Shown here: piece by piece, positions 35,210-46,769 of the stretch | How the letters are laid out: every line of letters begins with the position of its first letter | Position numbering within the stretch: position 1 is the stretch's first letter | Source: Capsicum annuum | Lineage: Eukaryota; Streptophyta; Magnoliopsida; Solanales; Solanaceae | Length of the DNA stretch: 64,000 nt | Direction: 5' to 3' | Assembly (NCBI RefSeq): GCF_002878395.1 | Contig: NW_025851407.1 | Location: forward strand, 1 to 64,000 | Made by a program: the position numbers and the translations under genes | The notes under the pieces: model-generated | Told to the model about the DNA's origin: nothing | The model's database searches: none | Seen by the model: the letters and a program-made list of their open reading frames with translations, nothing else

Positions 35210-36100
35210 CTCAATGAATTAAATATAATAAATGGCCAAACCAATGAAGCTATGAACCTTAGTCCGAGATGTTGGTCTAGCCCAATCATTAATTGCCTTA
35301 ATCTTAGCTGGTTCTACCATAATACCATCCTTAGACATATCATATCTAAGAAATGTCACTGACTCGAGCCAAAACTGACACTTAGAGAACTTGGCAAAAA
35401 AGCACACGATCTCTCAAAGTCTCGGGCACAATCATAAAATATTGTGCATGCTCCTCTCTAATCCTTGAATACACAAGGATGTCGTCAATGAACACAATCA
35501 CAAAAGAATCCAAATAAGGTTTGAACACACAGTTCATCTAATCCATGAATGTGGCTAGGGCATTAGTCAACTCAAAATACATCACGAGGAACTCATAATG
35601 ACTATAATGGGTCCTAAAAGCTATCTTCAATATATCCTCGGCCTGAGTCCTCAACCGATGGTAACTAGATCACAAATAAATCTTAGAAAACACTACCACA
35701 CCCTACGACTAGTCTAATAAATCATCAATATGAGGGATAGAATAATCAATTCTTCACCACCACCTTATTAAGGTTCGTATAATCAATGTACATACATATG
35801 AAGAAATCTTTCTAATCCCCAAACAATGTAGGAGCTCTCTATAGAGACACACTTGGTCTAATAAAACCCTTACAAAATAGATCCTGAAGTTGAGAATTCA
35901 GCTTCTTAAGCTTGGCAGATGCCGTATGATAAGGTGCCATAGAAACTGGTTAGGTGCCAAACTTGAGATCAATAGAAAACTCGATCTCACAAACTAGCGG
36001 AATACCAAGCAGGGCGATAGATAACGCATCATGAAACTCATAAACTACAAGAACATAGTAAAGCGACAGACCCTCTATAATAGTATCATAAATATAAGCG
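35210..36100 (-). pseudogene. Reverse transcriptase of E
   Basis: Minus strand blocks, right to left: YHTASAKLKKLNSQLQDLF near 35930-35870, [16 protein letters not shown] near 35640-35590, [12 protein letters not shown], then after [23 protein letters not shown] at 35530-35470 with the catalytic FIDD kept (35481-35492). Then FAKFSKCQFWLESVTFL (35407-35350), GIMVEPAKIKAINDWARPTS and SFIGLAIYY. Frameshifts and stops interrupt it. Function as in J. Confidence 0.9.
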
Positions 36101-36144
36101 AGATAAGACTCACAATCCCTTAAAATAAGCCTCCTAATATTAAC

Positions 36145-36582
36145 CTAAGAAATAATTGCCGTTGGCTTGCAGATAACTGCTCCCATTAATACAACTGGGG
36201 GTACACTGAGCATGGCTAAGGTAAAAATCTTGGAAAAATAATCCATGGCCACATGATTGCTGGATAACCAATCCATGGAAAAAATATCATCAAAATTCAC
36301 CATATCAAGAATTATCAATATAAGTATCAACATCCCTAACAGTAATTACACATAATCTGAAAACTCGATCCACCATAAAAGAATCACCCACGAGAGTAGA
36401 TACATGCAATAGCACAAATAATATATGACAAGAAAATTCCAATCATGGTGTATAAGAAGTAGATGTAAAAGAATAAGTGGATCCCCAATCAAATAAATCA
36501 AGGGCCAATTAGCAGCATATAATAAATCATACCGATAACAACAACATTGAAGTCTCAATCTCAAGCCTAGCAGATACTGCAT
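36145..36582 (-). pseudogene. Aspartic protease region of E
   Basis: The block DMVNFDDIFSMDWLSSNHVA at 36320-36250 (minus) corresponds to D-F-D-L-I-L-G-M-D-W-L, which links protease to RT. The active-site half lies in 36582-36346 in a shifted frame and is hard to read, so I cannot say if the catalytic Asp is kept. Confidence 0.7.
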
Positions 36583-36949
36583 AAAACTGAGTACACCAAT
36601 AACTTAGCTGGGTACCTGACCGACCTCCTACCTTGCCTTCCTAAGAACCTCCTTAAGTACCCTAGGAACCATCCCTATGACTTTAAGAACCACCTCTAAC
36701 TAAGGGATGAACTGCTTTAATAGGGGAAAAACCCTAAGTTGAAATAATAATCTCCCAATGACTAGGGTACACATGATAATATTGACCAAGAGATCGAAAA
36801 TGATAATAGGCTCCCTGAGCTGAACCAGAATCAAAGGATCCATTTGACCTAAAATAACCACCATGACTAAAATGGCTTGAAGATGAACCCGTTAAAGACT
36901 AACTGCTACACTAAACAGGGTAGTCTTCGGCACTAGTTGGCTACCTTCA

Positions 36950-37640
36950 TTAATGTAAAGCTCTACCTGAACAAGTCGACTAAGCTGACTCTAAGTCAGA
37001 TAGGATAGATACGGAGGATACCTACTTTGAGAACTATTATCTTTAGGTTGGGAACTATGATGGCTTTCCTTAATCTTCCCTAAAACCTAGGCCTCATACC
37101 ATGGCCTGCACGACTCTCATAATGCATCTCCTCTATTACCCAAGTGTGATTTGACACCCCAGCAAAGGACCTACCTATAGTAACTAACCTCTGAGTAGAC
37201 ATACAAATGGGAGTATCAACCTCTAATAAAGAAGTAAACTCTCTAATACTCAGTGTCCAAAATAGAATTTGCATGCCTAGCTAACTCATGAAACAAGACT
37301 CAAACATGGAGACATTCTCCAATCTAGAGAACTAATTCCTCAAACAATATCTAAGGTTATGAGAAAAATACATCTCTAAAAACATCTCAAAGAATCGAGT
37401 CCTTAACAAAGAAAAAGATCCAGTTGGTGTAGAATCCATATAACCTCTCCACCAATATTGAGTAGCCAAATCCAATTAGAATATGGTGTAATCCACACCA
37501 GAGTCAAAACAAGGCCTAAATTATGGAGCCTATCCTCACAAGCAATCAGGAACTCATATGCATCCTCGCCACCTGAAAACCTAAGTAGAGCCAATATCAA
37601 GAATATACCCATCATCTTCTACTCCCTAGAAGATATAGAA
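36950..37640 (-). pseudogene. gag: gag of E
   Basis: Minus strand at 37600-37520 reads RFSGGEDAYEFLIACEDRLH, NLGLV, followed by a frameshift to VDYTIFQLDLATQYWWRGYM and further remnants to about 37080. This is the start of the retrotransposon gag domain in its usual form (F-G-x-D-P-x-E-F/L ... W-W). The part between the gag domain and the protease (36950-36600) is too decayed to read. There is a serine/proline-type leader at 37640-38220 without a clear ORF. Confidence 0.75.
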
Positions 37641-38221
37641 GGGTGAAAACCTATCAACACAAGAGGAACCTTAACTCTGGAAGGTGCAGCTATAGGTTGT
37701 GCCTTCATCTAAGTACCAGTCTGATCTATAAACTAGCCACCATAAGGCAACACACCCAACTATCCCCAAAACCTAAACCAATGTAAATCTGAGCATATCA
37801 AAAGAAATAAACCCTGGTGGAATCTAGGCTAATCCTCAACCCACCATTTGTTGGGGCCGAATAATCTATGACTTAGGAGAGGGAATAGGATCTGGTGGAG
37901 GGCCCCTATCTGGATCTTTTTCTAGGGACATATCACACAGTTTTCTAATACCTATGTGGCATCCATGAATTAGAGTAGGATACCTAGGCTCAGTCTTGGG
38001 AACCCTATTTCATAGAGTAGTAGCACGTGTCTTGGCCATCTATGAAAGAGTGATATCAAAGAAATATTCTATAAACTCAAACTCTTATCATAAAATGGGT
38101 GAAAGAAGTGATGAACTCCTAAGAATGTTTCATAGTCCCTCAAAGATAGGAAATGGATGTCATCGTTCTAATTTATAGGACTCTACTAGAAACATGCTCT
38201 TGTTCCAATAATACCAGTATA

Positions 38222-38242
38222 GCCTAGGCTTTGATACTATTT
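38222..38242 (-). other. Primer binding site, tRNA-iMet type (E)
   Basis: Minus strand ATAGTATCAAAGCCTAGGC is a decayed TGGTATCAGAGCC-type site next to the 5' LTR end. Confidence 0.75.
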
Positions 38243-41008
38243 TGTAATGACATAATTTATGAGTAATGATGGCACCTACTAAATTGCATTAGTAGGTAAG
38301 CCAAATGTTACCCCACAGCTAACACACTGGGATAATTCACTTAAAAATACACAACATAGGCAAAAATAAATGACACAGTTATAAATAAGCTGAATGTTCA
38401 AAATAGATAAAACAGTCTATAAAAGATACCATCAAATGACCTGGTAGAGCCCGTACACAAGCATCTAATATATTACAACTTAAAGACTTAGAATATTAAA
38501 CAACACCTCTCTCAATAACAATATTAAACATAAATGATAGAGAGAAATAGGTGACTCAAACTCCAAGAGCTTACCCTATCTCCACAAATAACAAAAAGCA
38601 TAACCAATGATAAATAGTGATAACTATACTTATATCTACACCAAGAAGTTACAAAAGTGTAGTATGAGTACCAAACCAATGTGTACTCAGTAGGCATCAT
38701 CATTCGACCGAGTTAAATCATGGTATATGTATGATAAAATGCAAGATAACATAACTGAGTCAAGGTATAGACAAACTTAAAATAACTCCAAAATCACTGT
38801 GCATAGATAACTAAATAAATTAAAATAGTTGAATAACGTAAAACATCAACACATATAGTCATAAATATAAAATTGGATCCCCCACACCAATTGGTCCAAA
38901 AGTAAATAACTCACCATAGACTTCCATACGCTTGAAGTACACTAAAATATAGAATAAAGCAACCATTCATTGCTTACAAATAACTAACTCATTATTTAAC
39001 TAACATTCCACTTTTTATCAACTCGATCAGTTACCAACATTTGACAAAGCACCCATATTTTTTAATAATATTACCATTATTTAACAACCTTAAAATTAAT
39101 ACTCACTAGTCATAATTCATCAGCTAACAATCTCTTATTAATTAATTCATTTGATTACTAGCAATCATATAACCTCTAGTCTTTTCCTCATTTCCAACTT
39201 CGCTAAATTGCTACTTTCAATCTCACACCTCAATATTGTTAATCATAAAAAGTATATCATCATGGCATAGTATACATATTTATACTCGAATAGGTAATTA
39301 TAGTCAATAGCTAGACTTGAACTGATAAATTATTAAATATGATCAATAGTGTCATATAATTCTCCAGACTTGAATCGGTTATATATAATCAACAACATAG
39401 TCATCTTTGGACTTAAAACAAGTATATATGTGCGTGTATATATACATATATTATCAACATCATAAGTAGAATTATCAACATGCATAAATAGTAGCATAAT
39501 CAAAAGACTTCAACCCTCACATTAACCAACATAACCATCAAGTATCAAGATTTCTCCATATTGCCTTAGTACATATTTCCAAGAGTCTAATAAGCATAAA
39601 TGAATTATAAAAACTAATAAGTATCATAGCCTAAAATGTATTAAGATTCCACTTTTAATCCTGCAGTTCTATTTTAGAAAAATTCTACCCAAACTAGGAT
39701 TGAGGTATCTAAATCCATTTTTAGATGTTAAACAAGACACCAATAGCCCTAAGGTAAAGATTTTCCTTAAGTAATTTAACTAAGTCAAATGGAACTAATG
39801 CAATATATATTAGTGTAAGAAACTAAGGTCGACTTACCCTAATGATAGATAACTAGAGCATTTTACTTACACTAGAGTGATTTAAAGATTTCTCATGTTA
39901 AACATGAGAAATAAATTCTAATTAACCTAAGGCATAAGGAGACAAGCTAAGTGTTTCAACTCTACGGTTTCAAATTAGCCAAAACGGTCAACTAACCCGA
40001 GTCTTGTATTGCATGGATCCAACACCTAAAAACCTTCCCAAATCTAACAAAATAAAATAAAAATACTATTAAATATCTCAATCTAACAAGGGATAAACCT
40101 AGCCTCCCTTGACACCAAAGAAAGATTAACAAATTGCTAAAGCACTATTTTTCCCTTTTGAGAAGCCTCCTCAAGATTCTAAGATATCAAAAACATATTT
40201 TACTCATCAATATAAGAATTATGATATCCATATTTCACCATTGTGCTTCATGTACAAAAATCACACAAACAATCTATGTGGGTCCCACTTATAAAAATTG
40301 CATTTCCAAAATAAACCTAATGTTCTTACAAGCTCAAGGAATCATTACCCCAAAAATAGGTGAAAATCAAGCTAAATTAGGGATAAAATCAATCCCAAGT
40401 GCGTGTTAGGATGGCATAAATGCTTCTTGATTGTACTATCTTCTCCTGCCAAGGTATCATGATCGGCGGCCCTTGTCTTGCAATAGAAGATACACTAGAT
40501 GATAGTTAAAACTTGGAAAATCTTTCAAGTTTTTATCAAGCTCTAGGGATTTATCCAAAATACCGTATACACAAATGAACTATGTAACCATACAAAATTC
40601 AACATTCCAAATGTGATGATGTAATTAGTATTTATATTCAAGGTTTTTTCGACTGAATATGGATCTTATTCCCGTATTTTATTTTCCTAACTTTTTGACC
40701 AATAGGTTGAATAAGCCAAGATACATCGAGACCCTTATAAAAGGTCTACTTTGCCTAAAATTGACATTCCAGAGCTGCTGGCACAGTTAGAATTTGCATA
40801 CAAGATTGTTTTACTATTTTTTTTTCTCGATGACCATTTACAACTAGTGAAGACTTCTGAATAGAAAATTAGCTCTAAAGACCAAACAAAATGCTTGGTG
40901 ATCGAACTGTCTATCCCAGCAAGTCAAAAATGACTTGGGGTAGCTATAGAAAAGTTATAATGGTAAAAATAAATGGAAATATATAAAATGACCTGAAAGG
41001 TCATTACA
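38243..41008 (-). repeat. 5' LTR of E
   Basis: From TGTAATGACATAATTTATGA (38243) to GGTCATTACA (41008), so both canonical termini are seen. It is about 320 bp shorter than the 3' LTR. One difference is the zone corresponding to 32300-32560, which is reduced here near 40400. Confidence 0.85.
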
Positions 41009-41013
41009 CATGG
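41009..41013. repeat. Target site duplication of E, right copy (CATGG)
   Basis: Partner of 30059-30063. The uninterrupted A2 homologue has CATGG at 56210. Confidence 0.5.
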
Positions 41014-41155
41014 ACCCCATACCTAGTCCTTGTGATGCTTTGTAGCTGAGGTATTCGGTACTCAGATTTTCTATCAACCTGTGATTCACACAACAAAAAT
41101 GGAAATAAACATGAAATAAAAACTAACATACAAATATCAAATACCTACCTTAATT

Positions 41156-41200
41156 TGGGTTGCCTCCCAAACAATATCTGATTTAGTGTAGCGGCACGAC
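41156..41200 (-). other. Conserved GGGAGGCAACCC module (A4)
   Basis: Minus strand GTGCCGCTACACTAAATC followed by TTTGGGAGGCAACCCA. TGGG and CCCA can pair. Here the gag-protease frame runs through it as AATLNQILFGRQP, unlike in D1 where a stop precedes it. Confidence 0.7.
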
Positions 41201-41489
41201 CCATATCACTACCACAACAGTATTCTTCAATCCTCTTCCTCCTACTCAGAGGCCATATTCTAACTATTTTCTAACCTTTTCAGTGTGTAATCTCAAAGTC
41301 TGCATCTTTTTCAATAATAGCCTATCCAAGCTCTACTTTTGACTTATCAATTTTCCTCTTAAGTGGTGGCATGAAAAACTCTATGTGATAGTTTGATGAG
41401 GTCATTAATGGTTTTCACTCCATCACTCTACACTAATCAACTTCCATAGTTATAATCATACATAAATACTTTTAGTTAGAAGGTGGATC

Positions 41490-41990
41490 GAGTGGTTTGT
41501 ATAATTTGAAGACCACTTCATCATCATCTAGTCTCACTTTTAGAGTGCCCTCTTTAACATAAATTAGTGCACCTACTATTTCCAAGAATGGAATAATCTA
41601 CATTACATTAAGAACAACAAAGTCAACAGAAGTAATGAACATACCAACCTTAATAAGGACGTTTAGTGATTTATATGGGCTACACTTTGGTTCTATTAGT
41701 CATTTGTAGCACCACATATCATGACCTCAGCTTCCCTAATCCAAGATTATTAAAATTAGATATGGGCATTAAATTTATGCTGCTCCCAAATCACTTAAAG
41801 TGTGGACCGTATCACTATAACCAATTTTTATAGAGTGGGTGAAGCTCCTAGGATTCTTTAGCTTAGCCGATATATTTCCCATTACAACCAAAATGAACTC
41901 CTCAATAAGTTTTACTTTGTCAATATCATTAAGTTTAATATTATTTGTCACCATATACTTCAATACTTGGCATACTTAGGCATACCATGC
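41490..41990 (-). pseudogene. Athila-type aspartic protease of A4
   Basis: Minus ORF 41963-41775 reads KLIEEFILVVMGNISAKLKN, PRSFTHSIKIGYSDTVHTLS, DLGAA. Past a stop it continues with VLIKVGMFITSVDFVVLNVM and VKEGTLKVRLDDDEVVFKLY. The order K-L-x-D-P-G-S-F / D-L-G-A-S / L-V-K-V-G-F-x-x-P-V-D-F-V-V / V-K-G-L-x-L-R matches the Athila/Tat retropepsin, whose active site is DLGAS; the Asp and Gly are kept here. After it the frame should pass to reverse transcriptase, but the sequence goes straight to the ORF end and the GGGAGGCAACCC module. Confidence 0.72.
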
Positions 41991-42129
41991 AAAACATCTA
42001 ACAATAGGAGGATAATGAGGAGTTCTTTAAAGGTGTCAAAGAACTTATTAAAATAAATATCATCCTTAGCCTTTTCATCCTTTAAGAAAATGATGGTGGT
42101 GGTCTTTCTTCTACTCTCATAGCTTACTT

Positions 42130-42450
42130 AGTATTTGTGTACTCAAACTTCCCCAAACTTTCTGCAACTTTGGCTATAACTTGAGTTTGCTCAGCTTGCT
42201 TTGGAGCTATCTCTATCTGAACCTCCTAATTTTTTATTGGTGGTTTGTCAATGAAATATCTACAACTCCTCAAGGTCATTGCCATTATCTGCTTCAAATA
42301 CTTTATGTCACTTTTCAAGGCCCCTTGAGGTCTGGCATTTTGGGCCTAATCTAACTATCCCAACAGTATTTCTATAATCTTTTGGGCAAGTTGTTGATTT
42401 TTTATTTTTTAAGCTATTTGTTTTTGGTTGGTTAGTCTTTTTCAAGGCCT
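42130..42450 (-). pseudogene. gag: gag C-terminus of A4
   Basis: The minus strand reads AQNARPQGALKSDIKYLKQI followed by MAMTLRS, and further on VAESLGKFEYTNTK. This fits the Athila-type Gag tail (Q-N-x-R-P-Q-G-x-L-P-S-D-T ... A-V-T-L-R-S-G), which lies just before the protease. In-frame stops break it near 42350-42360 and elsewhere. Confidence 0.65.
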
Positions 42451-42580
42451 CTTAAATATTACTAGCTACATGTTTTGTTACTACTAAAACTATTGTTGGA
42501 CGCATTGCCATAGTTTAAATTTTATTTTTGTACATTTCCCATAAAATTTACTGACTCAAGATTTGCTCTACAAGAGTTTG

Positions 42581-43159
42581 TAGAGTGGCTACTTATTCTA
42601 CAAATTTCACACAAAGATGGGGTCTTCTAGATCGTATTTACTTGTGCATGAGGTTGGTTCGCACCCAACTTAATAAATTATTTCATTATTTAGTTTTGTA
42701 AGGCTGTTAATTGAGCTACTAAAGTCGTTACACTATCCATCTTAATTATGCCGATAGGCATCGTTACTATATTTTAGGACATCTCTCCCTACCATACGGG
42801 TGTGCCTTGTGTAATTTGGTTTATCAAAGTCTACAACTCATTGTACGTTTTCTCTAAAGCTTTACCACGTGAAGCTGAATCTAACAATTTTTTTTTATGT
42901 GATCAAGAGCTTCAACAAAAGTGTGAGCTAATACCTCATTCATCTATTGATAGTGTGAGCTAAATTTCTATGTATGTTTTATCCCCACGTGATGCAAGAC
43001 TTGGCCATACCTCTACATATCCTACTTTGTAATCGCAAATTAAACAGGAGTCATCCTGAAGTGATGAGCTTCCATGCTTTGAAAGGCTCCATTTTAGGAT
43101 TTTTTTTGATTTATATATTATTATATACTATTTTTAGCTATAGTCGTTGGCATGTCGGT
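42581..43159. other. Unassigned junction between A4 and H/F
   Basis: The A4 5' LTR and primer site that should be here are absent. I see no gene. One of the two elements has lost sequence in this interval. Confidence 0.4.
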
Positions 43160-43269
43160 ACTTAATTCATATTCTATTTGGTAGAGGCTTTGTCAGGCTA
43201 CTATGGATTTTGAATTGTTTGGTTGTTGGTTGGTTATACTCTTATCATAATATCTTTGAGTTCTACTTT

Positions 43270-43975
43270 CCTTATCTTGTTATATATTCAAAATTCATAC
43301 GACATGAGGTAAGGTAGATGATGGTTTGGGTAATAGAGGTGGTCTCCAATCCTTGTTGAACCCGAGATACCCAGCATGACCAGTCCCTAGTTGGGGTTGT
43401 GTCATAAGGGTAGGTACCCTTCATATCTGTCTTATCAGCATCAGGGTCAGTATGGTAGGCTCATTCATGCCATAATTTAGATTATCGGTGGAGGTCAGTC
43501 TAGCTTTAGTGATTATCCTATATAGGGTGGTGTCTAGCCTTCGAGAAGTCCATCTTCTAGGTTTTCTAGCCGACATAGCATTTCTAGGTTTCTCAAATCT
43601 TTTGGTTAAAGTACAATATCTTAGGAATGTTATAATTCTAGGGCTTCTTGCCATTTCTCTAGTGAGTATCCCCGTCGTTGGACAATTATTTTTGCAGCAT
43701 AGAGTCTTCAGCCTATTAGGGTAGTTTTGCCTCCAGTTGGAGGTGGTATGCATTATCATTAGGGTGGTACCTAGGTTGCTCGTGGAGTTTATCAGGTAGG
43801 TAGGATAGGTGATTGGTCAAGATCCCAGCTATATGGTGGACGAGGTCATTTATATGTTTGACTTGTGACCAAAGGCAGAGTCTTTGAATGCAGTTATTAT
43901 AAATATGATCCTAGTGTCATCAGGCAACAATTGCTTTATTAGATTTGTAACCCACCTATTCGTATGTGTTTGCTG
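43270..43975 (+). pseudogene. gag: gag C-terminal remnant of H/F
   Basis: Short readable blocks of Q/S/G-rich sequence (43420-43850) end in VFECSYYKYDPSVIRQQ at about 43880-43930. This sits where a CCHC zinc knuckle (C-x2-C-x4-H-x4-C) is expected, but only the first Cys remains. Frameshifts are frequent. The ORF on the minus strand at 43421-43759 is a shadow. Confidence 0.5.
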
Positions 43976-44159
43976 ATTATGCCCCCTAGTTAGATTTATT
44001 AGTTTGGAGTCATTAGTTTGATGATACGAGGCTTTGAATCATCCGTAATCAGGTGTTTTATGGTCTATCCAAGAGGGCTAAAATAGATTTTGAGGGTATT
44101 TTGAGATTTGATAGTCATATTTATGTTCTGAGGGTTGATGATTCAATTAATTTTGCATG

Positions 44160-45130
44160 ACACTTAATATTTTATTCACCTAGGTACAACAAAGATGTAT
44201 TGAGATTTAACAAAACATTATTGGGATATGGCCAACTTTGTATCTTATTGCCTATGTTGTTATAGGTGAAGGCTGAGCATCAGAGACCCAGTGGCTTAAT
44301 TGAGAGATTTCCCATTCTCGAGTGGAAAAGGGAGCGGGTTACTATGGGATTTATTTGTGGCTTGCCACACACCTCCCTTGGTTCTGGTGGTACTATGTAC
44401 CTATTGATTAAATTAACATATTTCATTTCTATTCATATGTCCTTTAGAACATAGAGGCTATCCCGTATCTATGTTCATGAGATAGTCCATTTGCATGGTG
44501 TACCTAGATCTATTATTTCAAACCGAGGTTCAATGTTCACTTTTAGCTTTTGGAGAGCTTTTCAGGATGAGTTGTATACTCAGGATGATCTTAGTACAAT
44601 CATCAATCTTTAGACCGACGGGAAGTCGCAGTGGATTATTCACATTCTTGAGGATATACTCCGAGACTATGTTAGCATTGTTAGAGGCCAGGGGGAGTAA
44701 CACTTATCTTTGGAAGAGTTTGCATATAATAATAAATACCATTTTAAAAATGAGACGGAAACTTACAAGGCTTTGTATGGTAGGCAATGTTGTTCGTCGA
44801 TTGTGAGGTTTGAGACCTTCAAGATTAGACTCGTGGTACTGGTCTACTTTAGGAGTAGTTGGATAAAGTCAGCGTGATTTAGGATAGGTTGAGAACATCT
44901 TAAAGAAGGTAGAAGGCTTATGTATATCATAAACTTTGTGTCTTTAGATTGGGAGTTGGTTATTGGGTATTTCGCCATATATTGCCCATGAAGGGTGTGA
45001 TAAGGTTCTGAAGGAAAGGCAAGCCCAACCCCAAATATATTGTACACCTTGAGATTCTTTAGAGTTGGGGAGGCAGCTTATGAGTAAGACTTAATCCTAG
45101 ATTTTGCTACTATCCATTCAGTTTTCCATG
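44160..45130 (+). pseudogene. Integrase remnant of H/F
   Basis: The zinc-binding part is seen near 44180-44260. The open stretch 44266-44454 reads MKAEHQRPSGLIERFPILEW, then MGFICGLPHTSLGSGG. The first catalytic Asp of M-D-F is Gly here (GAT to GGA type). Further blocks are RIYVHEIVHLHGVPRSIISN (about 44466-44530), with the second catalytic Asp changed to Asn, and FAYNNKYHFKNETETYKALY (44720-44780), then VGEAAYE and FHVSMLQRYITDTSHVL (45075-45170). Confidence 0.8.
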
Positions 45131-45426
45131 TTTCTATGTTGCAACGGTACATTACAGATACATCTCATGTGCTTAGATAGGAGTCAATTCAATTGATGAG
45201 AGGTTGATGTTCATGGAGGAGTGAGGGCTCATATAAGACTAATGTCATGAGGTTGCACACAAGAGAGATTCCATTAGTTAAGGTTTATTGGAGGCACCTC
45301 CCAGTAGAGGATGCTACTTGAAATATCAAGAGCAAGAAGTAGACTTAGTATCCTCAGTTGTTTAAGGCTTCAGGTACATCATAATCCTTTACTTTTGTGG
45401 GTGAGAGTTCATTTCATAGTGGATAT
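45131..45426 (+). pseudogene. Chromodomain remnant and 3' tail of H/F
   Basis: VKVYWRHLPVEDAT at 45281-45320 followed by YPQLF at 45352-45365 matches the chromodomain end seen in J (KVLWRN...EGATWE...YPHLF). A stop replaces the Trp codon after DAT. The ORF decays before the LTR start at about 45427. Confidence 0.7.
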
Positions 45427-46215
45427 GGTAATAAGCCTCCAGGTCATATTTGTGTATGTTCACTTTTTTTTGCTATTTAGAGATTTCTTATAGCTACCCT
45501 AAATTATTTATGACTTGCTAGAACAGAAAATTTGGTTAACGTATAGTTTATTTGATTTTTGGAGCCAGTTTCCTATTTTGAAGTCCTCGCTAGTTAAAAT
45601 TGGCTAGTGAGTAAAAACTTCAATCAACCGAATCGTATGCTGATTCTGACAGTTCTAACAACTTTGGAATGTTTATTTTAGGCTTGGTGGACCCTTGGTT
45701 TGAGTCCCAAGGGTTCCAAACTCATTTTGGACTATTGGCTAGAACTTGAGAGGATAACAAATGCATGTGGGACCCACTTTTTTTAAAAATAACTACAAAT
45801 GGGAATTTTAACTGTGCCATTGAGTTTAGAATATAAATTTGAAAGAGTAGCATAGTTTCTTTTCAAATAAAGGTTTTTGGATAAATCTCAAGGAGTTGGT
45901 GGAGACATAGAAATTTCCAAGTCTCAATTGTTGCTGGTGCATTCGCTTAAGCACCCATTAGGTCGCTGAAGTGATGGCAGATTAAGCAGTCTGCCGGTTG
46001 CTTAAGAGATCTGGCTTTCCCAACAGGTATCGCTTAGGTAATGCCTTTGGTGCATAAGAGATGGCCACTTAAGCGGCCAAAGGTCACTTAAGTGATATGC
46101 AAAAGAGTCAGGAAGTGTCGCTAAAGCGCTGAAGTAACATCTAGACTCACCGGAACACTATAAATTCCCCATTTAGCCCCTTTCTTCCATTTTCACCCAT
46201 TTCCAGGAGTGTAGA
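45427..46215 (+). repeat. 3' LTR of H/F, truncated
   Basis: TGGTAATAAGCCTCCAGGTC is a decayed TGTAATGACC start. A word array of GCTTAAGC-type units (palindromic) spans about 45945-46135, followed by TATAAATT at 46159. The LTR stops at 46215, where the G LTR begins. Confidence 0.7.
46159..46166 (+). promoter_or_regulatory. TATA box of the H/F 3' LTR
   Basis: CACTATAAATTCCCC, about 25 bp after the word array. Confidence 0.5.
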
Positions 46216-46769
46216 TGTCACAACCTAATTCACAGGTCATGATGTCACCTACTAAATCACACCTGTAGGTATGCTAATACAATAATCCGAGATAACACAA
46301 TATGTTAATTCGGTAAGAAATGCCATCTTAGGCCATATTAAATGAACGCAAGATAAAATATAAACAAAGTGTTCTAAAATAGATAAGTTGTCATCATAAG
46401 ATACCAATCCTATGACCCGGGAGAGCAGTACAAGAGCTTTCAATGTCAATAATATGACCCAAAAGACTTTTAGAATATATTCAATACATTTTTCTTAAAT
46501 ACTAAAGAGTGAATATAAAAGACAGAGAAAATGGGCGATTCAAACTCAATGAGCTCACCCTATCTTCGAAAGTCAGTCATAACATGACAAATGATCAACG
46601 ACGACAGCTAGTACTTTGATCTTCACCAAAAAGGTAAAGAAGTGTAGTATGTGTACCAAATAAAAGGGTACTCAGTATGCATTATCGGCCGACAAAGGTA
46701 TTTCATGGTTTAAAGATGATAGAATGAAAGATAATCCTAAGTAAGCCAAGGTACAAAATGTTAAGAGAT

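Larger units (their letters stand above)
30064..41008 (-). mobile_element. Del/Tekay-type Ty3/gypsy element E (dead), nested in A4
   Basis: About 10.9 kb on the minus strand: 5' LTR (41008-38243), tRNA-iMet primer site (38242-38222), gag (about 37640-36950), protease (36582-36145), reverse transcriptase (36000-35210), RNase H (35150-34700), integrase (34330-33457), chromodomain (33330-33200) and 3' LTR (33152-30064). Its LTRs are close to 3 kb, longer than those of J. All coding parts are broken. It is inserted in A4, so it is younger than A4. Confidence 0.88.
26875..42580 (-). mobile_element. Athila-like gag-protease element A4, split by E
   Basis: On the minus strand the element reads gag remnant (about 42440-42130), aspartic protease (41990-41490), ORF end with GGGAGGCAACCC module (41200-41156), a non-coding part (41150-41009 and then 30058-28377), polypurine tract and 3' LTR (28360 to about 26875). 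Element E sits inside it at 30064-41008. The sequences on either side of E line up with one continuous stretch of A2 (56150-56240). No RT or integrase is seen, so it was non-autonomous or had lost pol. Its 5' LTR and primer site are missing; the right boundary is uncertain. Confidence 0.65.
43160..46215 (+). mobile_element. Right half of gypsy element H/F, heavily deleted
   Basis: The sequence runs from a gag C-terminal zone straight into integrase, chromodomain and the 3' LTR, all on the plus strand. Protease, RT and RNase H are missing, so one or more large internal deletions have occurred near 43970-44160. Its LTR is of the same family as 25229-26874, and the two flank A4, so I read them as one element disrupted by A4. 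Confidence 0.65.

Noticed and set aside
43421..43759. 112-residue minus-strand ORF
   Set aside because: Lies opposite the plus-strand gag remnant of H/F; a shadow.
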